Shown one piece after another: positions 48,513 through 58,050 of a stretch of DNA of 64,000 nt (position 1 is the stretch's first letter; each line of letters begins with the position of its first letter). Both the position numbers and the translations under genes were made by a program. Where the stretch lies: NCBI GenBank assembly GCA_943787225.1, contig CALSLP010000002.1, forward strand, positions 524,648 through 588,647. Direction: 5' to 3'. This stretch comes from an uncultured Alphaproteobacteria bacterium. Lineage in GTDB: Bacteria > Pseudomonadota > Alphaproteobacteria > MPNO01 > UBA2964. The notes beneath the pieces are model-generated. The model was not told the DNA's origin and ran no database searches. It worked only from the letters and a program-made list of their open reading frames with translations.

Positions 48513-49387
48513 TCAGCCAACGGGTATATTGTCAATCAGCCGCGCTGTTCCCAGCCGGGCAGCACCAAAGACACGCGCAGGCTCCGAATAGCTCTTTAGC
48601 AATTCAAGCGTTTCTCTATCGCAAACGCCTACATAATCTACAGAGGCAAAGCCGATCTCGAGAAGCTCTGACCGAGCCAAACGACAAATTCGTTCACAAT
48701 CGGCTGGTTTCGCAATCACCGCATCAGCCACAGACCGTAAGACCCGGTTGAGCGCTGGCGCTAAATTCCGTTCCTCTGGTGAAAGATATCTGTTCCGCGA
48801 AGACATCGCCAACCCATCTTCTTCACGTATTATTGGCGCGCCAATAATATTCACTGGAATATTCAAATCCCTGACGAGCTGACGAATGACGAGTAATTGC
48901 TGATAGTCTTTTTCACCAAACACAGCGACATCAGGTAAACATTGCAAAAGCAGTTTTGTGACGACTGTGGCTACTCCGTCGAAATGACCGGGCCGGAACG
49001 GACCGCAAAGACCCGACGTCACGCCAGTGACGGAGACAATCGTCGAGAATCCCTCAGGATAGACGTCGTCGCGCCCTGGGCAAAAAACCAAATCCGTACC
49101 GGCGCCTAAAAGCTCTTTAACATCATGCCTTCGTCGGCGGGATACGCATCAAAATCTTCATTCTCACCAAACTGCGTTGGATTAACAAAGATACTTGCGA
49201 TGACTTTATCGCAGCGAGACTTTGCCTCAGACACCAAACTAAGATGACCAACATGAATGGCACCCATCGTCGGCACCAGGCCAACCGTTTTGCCGTCACG
49301 TCGCCAACGCGCGACAGTACCTCGCAAATCTTCAACGCTGCGAACGATTTGGTCTGACATTGGTAATGTATCGACGGATTTAGGCAT
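48513..49387 (-). CDS. panC: Pantothenate synthetase (frameshifted)
   Basis: Condenses pantoate and beta-alanine with ATP. The first frame (from ATG 49387) has [15 protein letters not shown] (HIGH-like) and [18 protein letters not shown], then goes astray (GMMLKSF, stop at 49106). The adjacent frame continues [22 protein letters not shown] and contains [26 protein letters not shown] and [19 protein letters not shown] (KMSKS equivalent). Loss of one base in TTAAAGAG around 49107-49112 explains it. Translated as a two-frame remnant the enzyme would be non-functional, so a sequencing error is likely. ATG overlaps the panB stop by 8 bases. Confidence 0.88.
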
Positions 49388-50279
49388 CGAGTTTCAGATA
49401 ATACAAATCAGAATGACGGTTATATCGGGTGCCCAAACTAGGCTGGTTACGTTTTGTGTTCTTGACCTTAAAACAATGCTCAGCTGCGGGAAAGCGTCGT
49501 GCTCTTACGTCCTGTCCATAGGCTTCAGCCGCCTCACCGACGAGTGACCCGAGATCCGCATATCGTTTCACAAAGCTTGGCGTGAAATCATTGAACAATC
49601 CGACCATATCTTCTGTGACCAGAACCTGACCATCGCATTCAGCAGAAGCGCCGATGCCAATGGTTGGCACGACAACGGAATTCGTCACTTCTCTTGCCAG
49701 AGGTTCAACAACACCTTCAACAACAATCGAAAAAGCACCCGCATCAGCAATTGCCCGGGCATCGGATATTATTTTCATGGCTTCTGCTCGGCCTCTCCCG
49801 CGCGCCCGATAACCACCCAGGCTATTCACGCTTTGCGGCATTAGCCCGACATGTCCCATAACCGGAATGCCGCGTGCCGTTAGAAACGCTACCGTTTCTG
49901 CCATCTCGGCGCCACCTTCCAACTTCACAGCATCACAACCGGTCCGCTTCATCACCTTAGCGGCGTTGCGAAATGCTTGCGAATGGGATTCCTGATAACT
50001 GCCAAATGGCATATCGACAACAACACAGGCTTTCTCGGAACCGCGGACCACAGCAGCGCCATGACCGATCATCATCTCCAACGTCACACCCAATGTTGAG
50101 TCCATGCCGTAAAATACCATCCCGACAGAATCACCGACGATGAACAAATCAACGTGGGGATCCAGGATGGCGGCCATAGGAGCGCTATAGGCCGTCAGCG
50201 AGACGATGGGATCGCCTCCTTTACGTGCCCTGATTTGTGGCACTGAGATATGCCCTTTTGTGCGACCCGCCGCGCTCAA
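49380..50279 (-). CDS. panB: 3-methyl-2-oxobutanoate hydroxymethyltransferase
   Basis: A 299-residue PanB, first enzyme of pantothenate synthesis (ketopantoate from 2-oxoisovalerate). Marks: [67 protein letters not shown] and [21 protein letters not shown], plus [15 protein letters not shown]. The C-terminal 25 residues ([20 protein letters not shown]) exceed the usual end and may be an extended tail. Pairs with panC as an operon. Confidence 0.93.
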   Translation of the reverse strand: MSAAGRTKGHISVPQIRARKGGDPIVSLTAYSAPMAAILDPHVDLFIVGDSVGMVFYGMDSTLGVTLEMMIGHGAAVVRGSEKACVVVDMPFGSYQESHSQAFRNAAKVMKRTGCDAVKLEGGAEMAETVAFLTARGIPVMGHVGLMPQSVNSLGGYRARGRGRAEAMKIISDARAIADAGAFSIVVEGVVEPLAREVTNSVVVPTIGIGASAECDGQVLVTEDMVGLFNDFTPSFVKRYADLGSLVGEAAEAYGQDVRARRFPAAEHCFKVKNTKRNQPSLGTRYNRHSDLYYLKLDA

Positions 50280-50436
50280 CGTTATTCTCCAAATTCAAAT
50301 GGATTCTGGCACCCTAAATGCCGTGACACCCTGTTTCGGCATGCTTTTACCCGGATTTCCCTCCATGCGAAAGGATTTCCTTGGCGCTGACTGCACTATG
50401 GATCATAAATAACTGACCGAAATAATCTAAAAGCCG

Positions 50437-52196
50437 ATGACCCGAACTTTCACCAACTCAAATCCAGCAACTTCCCGGGGAACCAGCATCGCTGCTCTCC
50501 TCGGCACCGCCCTCTTATTCATAGCAGGTTGCGATCATGTCGGGTCGCCATCCGCAAAACGACATATGGTGGCCGCAGCGAACCCTCTAGCCGTTGAAGC
50601 AGGGCTGGACGTTTTACGACAAGGGGGTAGTGCCGTAGACGCTGTGATCGCAACACAGATGATTTTAACACTGGTCGAACCCCAAAGCTCCGGGATTGGC
50701 GGCGGTGCTTTCTTGCTGCACTACACACCCGGCAAAAATGCTGGCCATAAAAAGGCGGTCATCGATGCCTATGATGGTCGGGAGACGGCACCAGAATCAG
50801 CGGATGAAAACCTGTTCACAGACGCTCAAGGAAAAACCATACCCTGGCGGCAGCGTATGGCCGGCGGCAAAGGTGTTGGTGTCCCCGGACTGCTTCGCAT
50901 GCTGGAAATGTCGCACAAGCGCCATGGCAAGCTACCCTGGGCGCGCCTATTTGATCGAGCCATTGATATGGCGGAACGAGGCTTCGCGGTGTCGCCCCGC
51001 CTACACTTGATGATTACGCGTGACCGCCATCTGAAGAATTTTCCGATCGCCCGACGCTTCTTTTTCACTCAGGACGGAGAAGCGCTCCCTGTCGGCACAT
51101 TGCTCAAGAATCCGGAGCTCGCCGAGACACTACGTCAGGTGGCGACGCAAGGCGCAAACGCTTTCTATACCGGACCAATCGCCCGCGACATCGCCACAGC
51201 AGTGAGCAACACGCACCATCTTCCTGCAAAAATGACGGCCGCGGATATTGCCCTCTATCAGGCCAAGAAACGCCGTATTCTATGTCACCCCTATCGGCAA
51301 TGGCGGGTATGCGGCATGCCACCACCAACCTCCGGCGGAATCGCAATTGCACAAATACTGACAATGCTGGAGCCGTATGATCTCTCCCGTATTCCGCCAA
51401 GTTCTGCACAAGCCGTTCATCTTGTCGCCGAAGCCAGCAAACTCGCTTTCGCTGATCGCAATCAATATGTCGGCGATCCGGATTTCGTAAAGGTGCCGGT
51501 AGCCGGTCTTCTGGATCGACATTATCTGAAATCTCGAGCGGCCATGATTTCCGCCGATAAAGCCATGGGGAAAGCGGCCCCCGGCATTCCACCTCAGCTG
51601 GTGCAGCGCGACTCTGTGCCTGATGACGGCGACAACCGGCCTATCTCTACGAGCCATATCAGTGTCGTCGATGCAGAGGGCAATGCCGTCTCCATGACAA
51701 CGACAGTTGGCACCGCCTTTGGGTCACGTATCATGGTGCGCGGCTTTATGCTCAATGACGAGCTGACAGATTTTGCCTCCGTCCCACGCATAAATGGCCG
51801 TCCGAAAGTTAATCGCGTCGAGCCCCGGAAACGGCCCCGCAGTTCTATGTCCCCGACAATCGTTACCGATAAAAATGGCAAACTGGTAATGGCCGTTGGT
51901 TCTCCGGGCGGCTCCAGTATTATCGGCTATGTCGCTCAAAGCCCTGATTGCCGGACTGGATTGGAAGATGACGATGCAAGATGCCATTGCGCTGCCCAAT
52001 TTCCTGAACAAAAACCGCAAGACTGAGCTCGAAGAAGGCACAACATTAGAAGCTCTCGCCCCCGCATTGGAGAGGCTGGGCCATCAAATCCACATCCGGC
52101 CCAAGACCAGCGGCTTACACGGCATTAGAGTGCGACCTGGTGGCTATGAAGGTGGCGCTGATCCACGCCGTGAAGGCGTCGCCCGTGGCGACTTAA
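50437..52196 (+). CDS. ggt: Gamma-glutamyltransferase precursor, lipoprotein (frameshifted)
   Basis: Gamma-glutamyl hydrolase/transferase acting on glutathione outside the cytoplasm. A lipobox (FIAGC) lies near residue 30, unusual for GGT, suggesting envelope anchoring. Large-subunit marks: NPLAVEAGLDVLRQGGSAVDAVIATQ, GIGGGAFLLHY; catalytic Thr405 in ISTSHISVVDAEGNAVSMT, then NDELTDF and GSPGGSSIIGYVA. The frame breaks at GYVAQSP (about 51938-51942); the next frame continues KALIAGLDWKMTMQDAIALPNF...GADPRREGVARGD, the normal small-subunit end. A second indel near 52193 probably removes the natural stop before the EamA gene. Confidence 0.85.
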
Positions 52197-52219
52197 CATG
52201 CCTCCCATCGGACAAACCA

Positions 52220-53125
52220 TTGAATCCGTCCCGAGCCTTCAATGCTCTGCCCGCGACCGCGCGGGGCGCGATCTGGATGGTGCTCGGCGGCATCTCCCTT
52301 ATCCTGCTGGCCGTCGTCATCAGAGATATTCAGGACAAGTTTCATGTCCTCCAAATGATCTTTCTGCGCAGCATTGTCAGCTTTCTGATTATCCTGCCTT
52401 GGGCCCTCCGCCAGAAACGTGAAGATTTACAAACAAACCGGCTGCCGCTTCATATCTTTCGCAATTCCATCCATTATCTTGGGAATGTCGGGTGGTTTAT
52501 CGGAGTCACGCTGGTCACGCTGGCTGATCTTCAAGCTCTGCAATTTACGGTCCCGCTCTTCACCATTGTGATGGCCACTATTTTTCTCAAAGAGCAGGTC
52601 GGGGCCCATCGGTGGATTGCCACCGCGCTTGGTTTTATAGGCGCGCTTGTCATTATACGGCCAGGGTTTGTCGAGCTGAGCACCGGAACAATCGCGGTTG
52701 TCTTCTCAGCAATCTTCTATGCAGCATCGCAAACCTCCACAAAGTCGCTGTCGAATACCGATTCACCGAACGCGATCTTACTTTATATGTCATTGATTTT
52801 TATCCCTGTATCGGCAATTCCCGCCTTCTATGTCTGGGTCACGCCAGACTGGTCAGACACAATCCCGATCATCCTGCTGGGCGTCTTCGGCTACACCGCC
52901 CATGCCTGTATCATCCGGGCCTTCGCAGCCGCGGATGCGAGCTTTGTGATGCCGTTTGATTTTCTACGGCTGCCGATCGCCGCCGCGTTCGGCTTTTTTC
53001 TCTATTCGGAATGGCCCTCCATCTGGGTCTGGATCGGTGGTGCCATTATATTTGCCGCGACCTACTACATCACCTGGCGTGAAAGCATGATCAGGAAGAA
53101 AGCAGCCGAATCCATCAACGAATGA
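52220..53125 (+). CDS. EamA-family (DMT) transporter
   Basis: A roughly 300-residue inner-membrane carrier with ten hydrophobic segments; two EamA halves are seen (RGAIWMVLGGISLILLAVVIRDIQ...LRSIVSFLIILPWALRQ; SAIFYAASQTSTKSL...WPSIWVWIGGAIIFAATYY). The frame is continuous with the end of ggt because the gamma-glutamyltransferase stop is missing. The true start is uncertain: TTG 52220 or ATG 52277 are in frame; ATG 52198 would need one more base change. Substrate unknown. Confidence 0.75.
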   Translation: MNPSRAFNALPATARGAIWMVLGGISLILLAVVIRDIQDKFHVLQMIFLRSIVSFLIILPWALRQKREDLQTNRLPLHIFRNSIHYLGNVGWFIGVTLVTLADLQALQFTVPLFTIVMATIFLKEQVGAHRWIATALGFIGALVIIRPGFVELSTGTIAVVFSAIFYAASQTSTKSLSNTDSPNAILLYMSLIFIPVSAIPAFYVWVTPDWSDTIPIILLGVFGYTAHACIIRAFAAADASFVMPFDFLRLPIAAAFGFFLYSEWPSIWVWIGGAIIFAATYYITWRESMIRKKAAESINE

Positions 53126-53186
53126 AGGCTTCGTACGAAACCCTCGCATGATATAGTCCTCTCATTGAGCTATGGCGGAGAGAGCG

Positions 53187-53600
53187 ATGAACCCCATCCA
53201 TGTCACCAAACTCGATCATGTTGTCCTCAGAGTCGCCGATATCGATACATCGATCCATTTCTATCGTGATATTTTAGGATGCCCCGAAAAACGAATCTCC
53301 GACGGGCTTTATCAATATCAGGCGGGAGCCTCGATGATCGACCTCGTTCCAATCGAAAGTGACATCGGTCAGCGGTCAGGCTACGGCCCGCCCGATGCGG
53401 GGCGGAATGTCGATCACTTCGCTTTAACACTCGGGGAGTTTGATGAAGACGCGATTGTCGCCTATCTTGAAGAGAATAATGTAAAGGTCGAACGCAGCGG
53501 ACGCCGCTTCGGCGCACAAGGATATGGACCATCGGTTTATTTTCAGGACCCCGATGGCAATTTTGTAGAACTAAAAGGCCCATCAGAAGAAGCGCGTTAA
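53187..53600 (+). CDS. VOC family (glyoxalase-like) protein
   Basis: A 137-residue vicinal-oxygen-chelate protein: HVTKLDHVVLRVADIDTSIHFYRDILG, SMIDLVPIE, NVDHFALTLGEFDEDAIVAYL and VYFQDPDGNFVELKG, i.e. two bab-abbb half-modules with the usual metal-site His and Glu (HVV, HF, VEL). ATG 53187 has GGAGAG seven bases before it; an in-frame ATG 53172 lies further out. Start of a run with two GST genes. Could be a dioxygenase, isomerase or glyoxalase; not decidable. Confidence 0.85.
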   Translation: MNPIHVTKLDHVVLRVADIDTSIHFYRDILGCPEKRISDGLYQYQAGASMIDLVPIESDIGQRSGYGPPDAGRNVDHFALTLGEFDEDAIVAYLEENNVKVERSGRRFGAQGYGPSVYFQDPDGNFVELKGPSEEAR

Positions 53601-53630
53601 CTTAAGCAAAAAGAGCAGCGGGAGTTTAGA

Positions 53631-54251
53631 ATGTTAAAGATTATCGGACGTGCCACCTCATCAAATGTACAGAAAGTGCTTTGGGCCTGCGGTGAGCTGG
53701 CGTTGCCCTTCGAACGCGAAGATCTTGGCGGTCCCTTTGGCGGCAACGACACACCCGAATATCGCGCTCTCAACCCGAATGGCAGAGTGCCAACCATCAT
53801 CGATGATGGGTTTGTGCTTTGGGAATCCAACTCCTGCACACGCTATCTGGCCGCAAAGCATGCGCCAGGCACGTTATATCCCGATGATTTGCAAAGCCGG
53901 GGCAACGCCGAGCGCTGGATGGATTGGCAGATTGCCACCATGAGCCCCACCCTCGTGCCCGTATTCTGGGGCATGGTTCGTACGGCGCCGGAAGATCGCG
54001 ATCTCGACGCCATCGAGGCTTCCCGCAAAAAGCTTTCTGCTAATATCGCGATTATGGATAATCATTTAGCCAATTCAAAATATATGGCCGGTGACAACCT
54101 CACCGTGGGTGACATCCCCCTCGGTATCACCGCCTATCGCTGGTTCAGCATGGATATTGAACGTGAGTCATATCACAACGTTCAACGTTGGTATGATCTA
54201 CTATGCGAACGTCCAGCATTCCAGGAACATATTATGAACCCCATGGCGTAA
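53631..54251 (+). CDS. Glutathione S-transferase family protein (paralogue 1)
   Basis: A 206-residue GST: N-terminal thioredoxin-like domain (SSNVQKVLWACGELALPFERED, then NPNGRVPTIIDDGFVLWESNSCTRYLA with the cis-Pro and the ES glutathione contacts), and a C-terminal helical domain (NSKYMAGDNLTVGDIPLG, the N-capping motif). Ser/Cys at the N-terminal active-site position is SSN. The next gene is a close paralogue 5 bases away. Neighbours VOC and PEP-mutase-like enzymes suggest a degradation or detoxification group, by context only. Confidence 0.88.
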   Translation: MLKIIGRATSSNVQKVLWACGELALPFEREDLGGPFGGNDTPEYRALNPNGRVPTIIDDGFVLWESNSCTRYLAAKHAPGTLYPDDLQSRGNAERWMDWQIATMSPTLVPVFWGMVRTAPEDRDLDAIEASRKKLSANIAIMDNHLANSKYMAGDNLTVGDIPLGITAYRWFSMDIERESYHNVQRWYDLLCERPAFQEHIMNPMA

Positions 54252-54255
54252 TGAA

Positions 54256-54876
54256 ATGAAAATTATTGGTCGTAAAAGTTCTTCCAATGTCCAAAAGGTT
54301 CTGTGGTGTTGTGCAGAGCTGGGCATCGAATATGAACGCGAAGATGCAGGGCGCGAATTTGGCGTCGTGGATACTGATGCGTTCTTTCAGATAAATCCTA
54401 ATCGAAGAGTTCCTGTTTTAATCGACGGGGATTTTATTTTGTGGGAGTCCAATGCAATCGTTCGCATGCTTTCAGCGAAACACGGTCATGGGTCGTTTTT
54501 CCCTGAAGATCTGCAGGTTCGGGCAAATGCAGATCGCTGGATGGACTGGCAGCTCGCGACCCTGGGTCCCGGCTTTACGGCCATGTTTCACGGCCTGGTT
54601 CGAGATAAACCAGAGAACAGAAACATGGACGCCATCAATAAATCTATCGTGGCGACACAGGCAAATCTCGAGATTCTGAACAGCTATCTTGCCGACACGG
54701 CGTTCATCGCCGGCGATGAACTGACCATGGGCGATATCCCCATCGGGATATACGCCTATCGCTGGTACGCCTTCGACGATTTAGAACGCAAACCACTTCC
54801 TAATTTGGAACGCTGGTATGCATCTCTACAAGATCGTCCGGCTTTTCGGGAATTCGTGATGGTGGGGTTGGGATAA
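54256..54876 (+). CDS. Glutathione S-transferase family protein (paralogue 2)
   Basis: A 206-residue paralogue of the previous gene with the same length and motifs: SSSNVQKVLWCCAELGIEYERED, NPNRRVPVLIDGDFILWESNAIVRML, and TAFIAGDELTMGDIPIG. Cysteines WCC follow the active-site serine. Starts 5 bases after the first GST stop, so the two are surely cotranscribed; the pair probably arose by tandem duplication. It converges on the PEP-mutase gene. Confidence 0.88.
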   Translation: MKIIGRKSSSNVQKVLWCCAELGIEYEREDAGREFGVVDTDAFFQINPNRRVPVLIDGDFILWESNAIVRMLSAKHGHGSFFPEDLQVRANADRWMDWQLATLGPGFTAMFHGLVRDKPENRNMDAINKSIVATQANLEILNSYLADTAFIAGDELTMGDIPIGIYAYRWYAFDDLERKPLPNLERWYASLQDRPAFREFVMVGLG

Positions 54877-54899
54877 ACAACCCAGGAGAGGACGCGAGC

Positions 54900-55763
54900 C
54901 TATTCGCCGGCAGCGTATTTCTTTTCAGCTTCGTAATAATCGTTAAAGCCGACGACGTCCCGTAAATGCGCAAACTCTGCGAGGCCTTCAGGTGTCTTGC
55001 CTGATTTCAACGATCGCAGCGCCCCTTCCATCGCTGCCACGGAAGCCTCTATCAATGTCAGAGGGTAGAGGACGATCTTGAAGCCCATCTCGTGCAGGAC
55101 ATCAGGCGGGAGAAGTGGCGTATCACCCTGCTCAACCAGATTGGCCATTTTATGCCCTGGGACTCCGTCACAGAACCCCCGCATCTCTTCTTCACTTTGC
55201 GGGGCTTCCAGAAAAAGAATATCAGCGCCCAAATCGGCAAATGCCTTAATGCGCCACATGGCTTCTTCAAACCCGTCGGTCGCCCGTGCATCCGTGCGAG
55301 CCATGATCAGAATATCAGCGCCTTCATCGCGGGCATCAACAGCAGCCTGAATCCGGCCAACAGCCTCGTCGCGATCGACGACCTGTTTACCACGCGTATG
55401 ACCGCATCTTTTCGGCGCCACCTGATCTTCAATCATGCAACAACCGAACCCGGCTTGCGCATAACCAACAACAGTCCGTTTAACGTTCAGAGCATTGCCG
55501 TATCCGGTATCGCCATCCCCAATCACCGGTATGGACACCGCATTACAGATATTGCGTCCTTGCTCGAGCATTTCGCCATAGGAAATCAGCCCGGTATCCG
55601 GCACACCAAGACGCGCAGCCGATACCGCAAATCCGCTCATAAAGCTGAGACCAAAGCCAGCCCGTTCGATAAGCCGCGCTGAAAGTGCATCATAACAAGC
55701 GGGCGCCACGAGAACATCTGGACTAGCCAAGAGAGATCGGAGCTTGTCAGCGTTGGACTGCAT
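54900..55763 (-). CDS. Isocitrate lyase / PEP mutase family enzyme
   Basis: A 287-residue ICL/PEPM superfamily barrel: VAPACYDALSARLIERAGFGLSFMSGFAVSAARLGVPD, DGDTGYGNALNVKRTV, EDQVAPKRCGHTRGKQVV with the K(R)CGH catalytic loop, and IMARTDARATDGFEEA. The KRCGH cysteine marks lyases such as methylisocitrate lyase-like and oxaloacetate decarboxylase-type members; a phosphonate mutase would usually have other loop residues. Substrate not determined. Starts with ATG 55763. Confidence 0.85.
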   Translation of the reverse strand: MQSNADKLRSLLASPDVLVAPACYDALSARLIERAGFGLSFMSGFAVSAARLGVPDTGLISYGEMLEQGRNICNAVSIPVIGDGDTGYGNALNVKRTVVGYAQAGFGCCMIEDQVAPKRCGHTRGKQVVDRDEAVGRIQAAVDARDEGADILIMARTDARATDGFEEAMWRIKAFADLGADILFLEAPQSEEEMRGFCDGVPGHKMANLVEQGDTPLLPPDVLHEMGFKIVLYPLTLIEASVAAMEGALRSLKSGKTPEGLAEFAHLRDVVGFNDYYEAEKKYAAGE

Positions 55764-55798
55764 CAGAATTGTAAGCCTATCAAATTATACAAAGCGTC

Positions 55799-55978
55799 TT
55801 AGGCTTCGTGGTCAGAACTAACCCGGATCAGATGAAAAACGAAGAAAACGGCGAAGCCAAAGAACAGGAGCCCACCATAATACGGAACACCGTGGCCAGA
55901 ATTTGCCGCAACAAACAGGCCACCGACCGCCATGACAGCAGTTACCGCACCCATAATCCAATTACCTAGCTGTTTCAT
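55799..55978 (-). CDS. Small membrane protein, 59 residues
   Basis: A small two-helix membrane protein: MKQLGNWIMGAVTAVMAVGGLFVAA, a short polar loop NSGHG, then a second helix VPYYGGLLFFGFAVFFVFHLI and a polar tail (RVSSDHEA). GAGG precedes the ATG by 8 bases. The shape is common in alphaproteobacteria, close to respiratory genes; no function known. Found in the gap between the PEP-mutase and kinase genes. Confidence 0.7.
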   Translation of the reverse strand: MKQLGNWIMGAVTAVMAVGGLFVAANSGHGVPYYGGLLFFGFAVFFVFHLIRVSSDHEA

Positions 55979-56042
55979 TGTGGAACCTCACTTAACGAAC
56001 GAATTGTAGACTTTGTATACCCCATCGGTGATTAACCGCAAC

Positions 56043-57512
56043 TTACTCATCACATTTCGAATTTGCCCGCAATGATGTCTTACCGTGCACCAATGTCGGG
56101 GTTGGGCGCTCCCCCTGATTAGGCTCGATCGGTAGAGAAAGCCGAAACACTGTGCCCTCATCCGTGCTGCGCGCCAGGCTAATATCGCCGCCATGGCCCA
56201 GCATCAGATCGCGGGCGATAGATAGACCCAGGCCAGAGCCACCGGCCCGTGAGGAGCGTGCAAATGGCTGGAACAGCTCTTCCCGTACCCGCTCCGGCAA
56301 ACCCGGCCCGTTATCCGCGATTTCAATAATGGCATGACCGACGTCGGAATGGGCTCTCACCGTTACGCGGGTTGCACCGGCCTCAAAGGCATTGCGCGCC
56401 AAGTTAAGAAAAACACGGTACATTTGGTCCCGGTCAGGATGGAGTTCCAACCGAGCATCCACCCGGCTATCGAGAACGGCGCTGCCATCACCCATGGTCC
56501 CTGCCGCATCTGACAGTTCATCGAGCAGCGGCGCCAATCCAAACCGCGTGACCTCTAGCTCTGTTGCCCCTTCCTGCACGAAACGAAGAGTTTTCGAACA
56601 AAGAGTAACGGCGCGATCAATAGCGCCCATCAAGGTAGGCGCTACACGTTTTACATTAGGGTCTTCTGAGACTTCCAAATGATCTGACACCAGCTGAGCC
56701 GTAGCGAGGATATTCCGCAGATCATGATTGATTTTGGCCACTGCGGTTCCCAGCGCCGCGAGGCGGGTCTTCTGAATAAGCGCAGCGCGTAATCCACGCT
56801 GCATGCCACCCAGTTCACGCTCCGCAACACCGAGCTCGTCCTTTCTGTTTCCGGGTTGAACCAAACGGGTCCCGTCTTCTGGTGCCTCGCGAAAAGAAAC
56901 CATCGCGGCTGTTATTGATCGCATGGGGCCAACAAAGAGCCATTGCAAGCTGGCATAGACCAAAACCGCTGTCATAAGAGAGATCATGATCGACAGCGCC
57001 AGGATATTCAGCGAGTAGTCGATCATCGCACGACGCAAGGGCGCTTCTGCAATTACGGTTTCCACAATTATACTTGGGTCCTTGGGTGATGGCGCAATAA
57101 CCCGGAAGGTCCGGCTGCCATCACTTAGAAGAATATCAAAGGCATCGCCGATCAACGCCATAAAGCTGTGATTGCTAAGATGGAAAGTAGCATCGATGCG
57201 TCTTGGCATCTCATCCGACAGCATCAAAGATTTACTGGCTGGCCGTTTCAAGACGATGCCGAATGATTTGGCATGATCGAGTAATTCATTGCGAAGCTGC
57301 TTGCCGACCAGATTGTCAGGGGGAACCTCGAGAGCGAGGCTCGCCAAATGGGCCGCCGCAATCCTCTCTTCGAGATAGACGAGTCGGTACCGTCCAATCG
57401 AGGGAGCGTATATAAACACCTCGCTCAACATCACGAAGAACATGGTGAGCAGCAGTAATTTGGCCGAAAGGCCCAATCCCCGTCTTGTGCTATGAGTAGA
57501 GTCTGACGCCAT
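56043..57512 (-). CDS. Sensor histidine kinase (membrane, orphan)
   Basis: About 489 residues: an N-terminal membrane helix (LGLSAKLLLLTMFFVMLSEVFIY), a periplasmic domain of about 140 residues, a second helix (ILALSIMISLMTAVLVYASLQWLFVG), HAMP-like linker (ITAAMVSFREAPEDGTR...), phospho-accepting His263 in AKINHDLRNILATAQ, and an HATPase core with N-box ARNAFEAGA, G1 IADNGPGLP and G2 GGSGLGLSIARDL. The H-box lacks the usual HE pair, HD instead. No response regulator is adjacent, so its partner is unknown. ATG 57512 is taken as start since the upstream part in frame to 57590 has no ribosome site. Confidence 0.87.
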   Translation of the reverse strand: MASDSTHSTRRGLGLSAKLLLLTMFFVMLSEVFIYAPSIGRYRLVYLEERIAAAHLASLALEVPPDNLVGKQLRNELLDHAKSFGIVLKRPASKSLMLSDEMPRRIDATFHLSNHSFMALIGDAFDILLSDGSRTFRVIAPSPKDPSIIVETVIAEAPLRRAMIDYSLNILALSIMISLMTAVLVYASLQWLFVGPMRSITAAMVSFREAPEDGTRLVQPGNRKDELGVAERELGGMQRGLRAALIQKTRLAALGTAVAKINHDLRNILATAQLVSDHLEVSEDPNVKRVAPTLMGAIDRAVTLCSKTLRFVQEGATELEVTRFGLAPLLDELSDAAGTMGDGSAVLDSRVDARLELHPDRDQMYRVFLNLARNAFEAGATRVTVRAHSDVGHAIIEIADNGPGLPERVREELFQPFARSSRAGGSGLGLSIARDLMLGHGGDISLARSTDEGTVFRLSLPIEPNQGERPTPTLVHGKTSLRANSKCDE

Positions 57513-57594
57513 CGGCAACAGTATACAGATAATTAGCGATAGGCGGCAAAGAAGATGCCTAATGGGAAAAGTGGTGAACTCTTTTCCCAAAACA

Positions 57595-57632
57595 GAATAA
57601 CGCCGCCGGGCACGAAGGCCAGGCGGCGCTAT
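57595..57632 (-). terminator. Probable terminator after the Cys-repeat mini-protein
   Basis: CGCCGCC (57601-57607) and GGCGGCG (57622-57628), with a 14-base loop; on the minus strand TTATTCTGTTTT follows. A second palindrome, GGGAAAAG/CTTTTCCC (57564-57588), follows next. One or both may terminate. Confidence 0.55.
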
Positions 57633-57654
57633 CCGGTAACGTTACGCTATGCTA

Positions 57655-57828
57655 TTAGCGCTTCTTGGCGGCGCAAGGATTGCAGCCCTTTTTGGCGGCA
57701 CAAGGGTTACAAGCAGCAAGCTGGATGTTGCTGGTCTTGCTGATGTCAGCAGCGGCTGCTGGCAGAGCTGTTGATGCAGCGGCAATAGCAGCGACACTAA
57801 GGATCGTAGCGGTTTTCTTGATATTCAT
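57655..57828 (-). CDS. Secreted mini-protein with CNPCAAKK repeats
   Basis: A 57-residue exported peptide: signal MNIKKTATILSVAAIAAASTALPAAAA, then a short linker DISKTSNIQLAA and the repeat CNPCAAKKG CNPCAAKKR. Two CNPC pairs separated by AAKKG resemble short metal-chelating or redox-active repeats in secreted RiPP-like and metallophore-type peptides. GGGAGA lies upstream of ATG 57828. No processing enzymes are adjacent. Function unknown. Confidence 0.78.
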   Translation of the reverse strand: MNIKKTATILSVAAIAAASTALPAAAADISKTSNIQLAACNPCAAKKGCNPCAAKKR

Positions 57829-58050
57829 TTGGATCTCCCGTCCTAATAAAATTTTCAGCACCGAACAGAAACTCTATTCGGAGAAAGAGCGTGACGGCCA
57901 AAACACAATTATCTCAACGGTCCACGATTTCTCTGCTCCCTCTACATAATCATGCAAGGACAAGACACCAACCGATTACCCGATCACCGGCTTTCAACTT
58001 GTTGTGAGTAAGGCGTTAGAATTCAGCAGGTGGATTGATTCCGTCGACGA

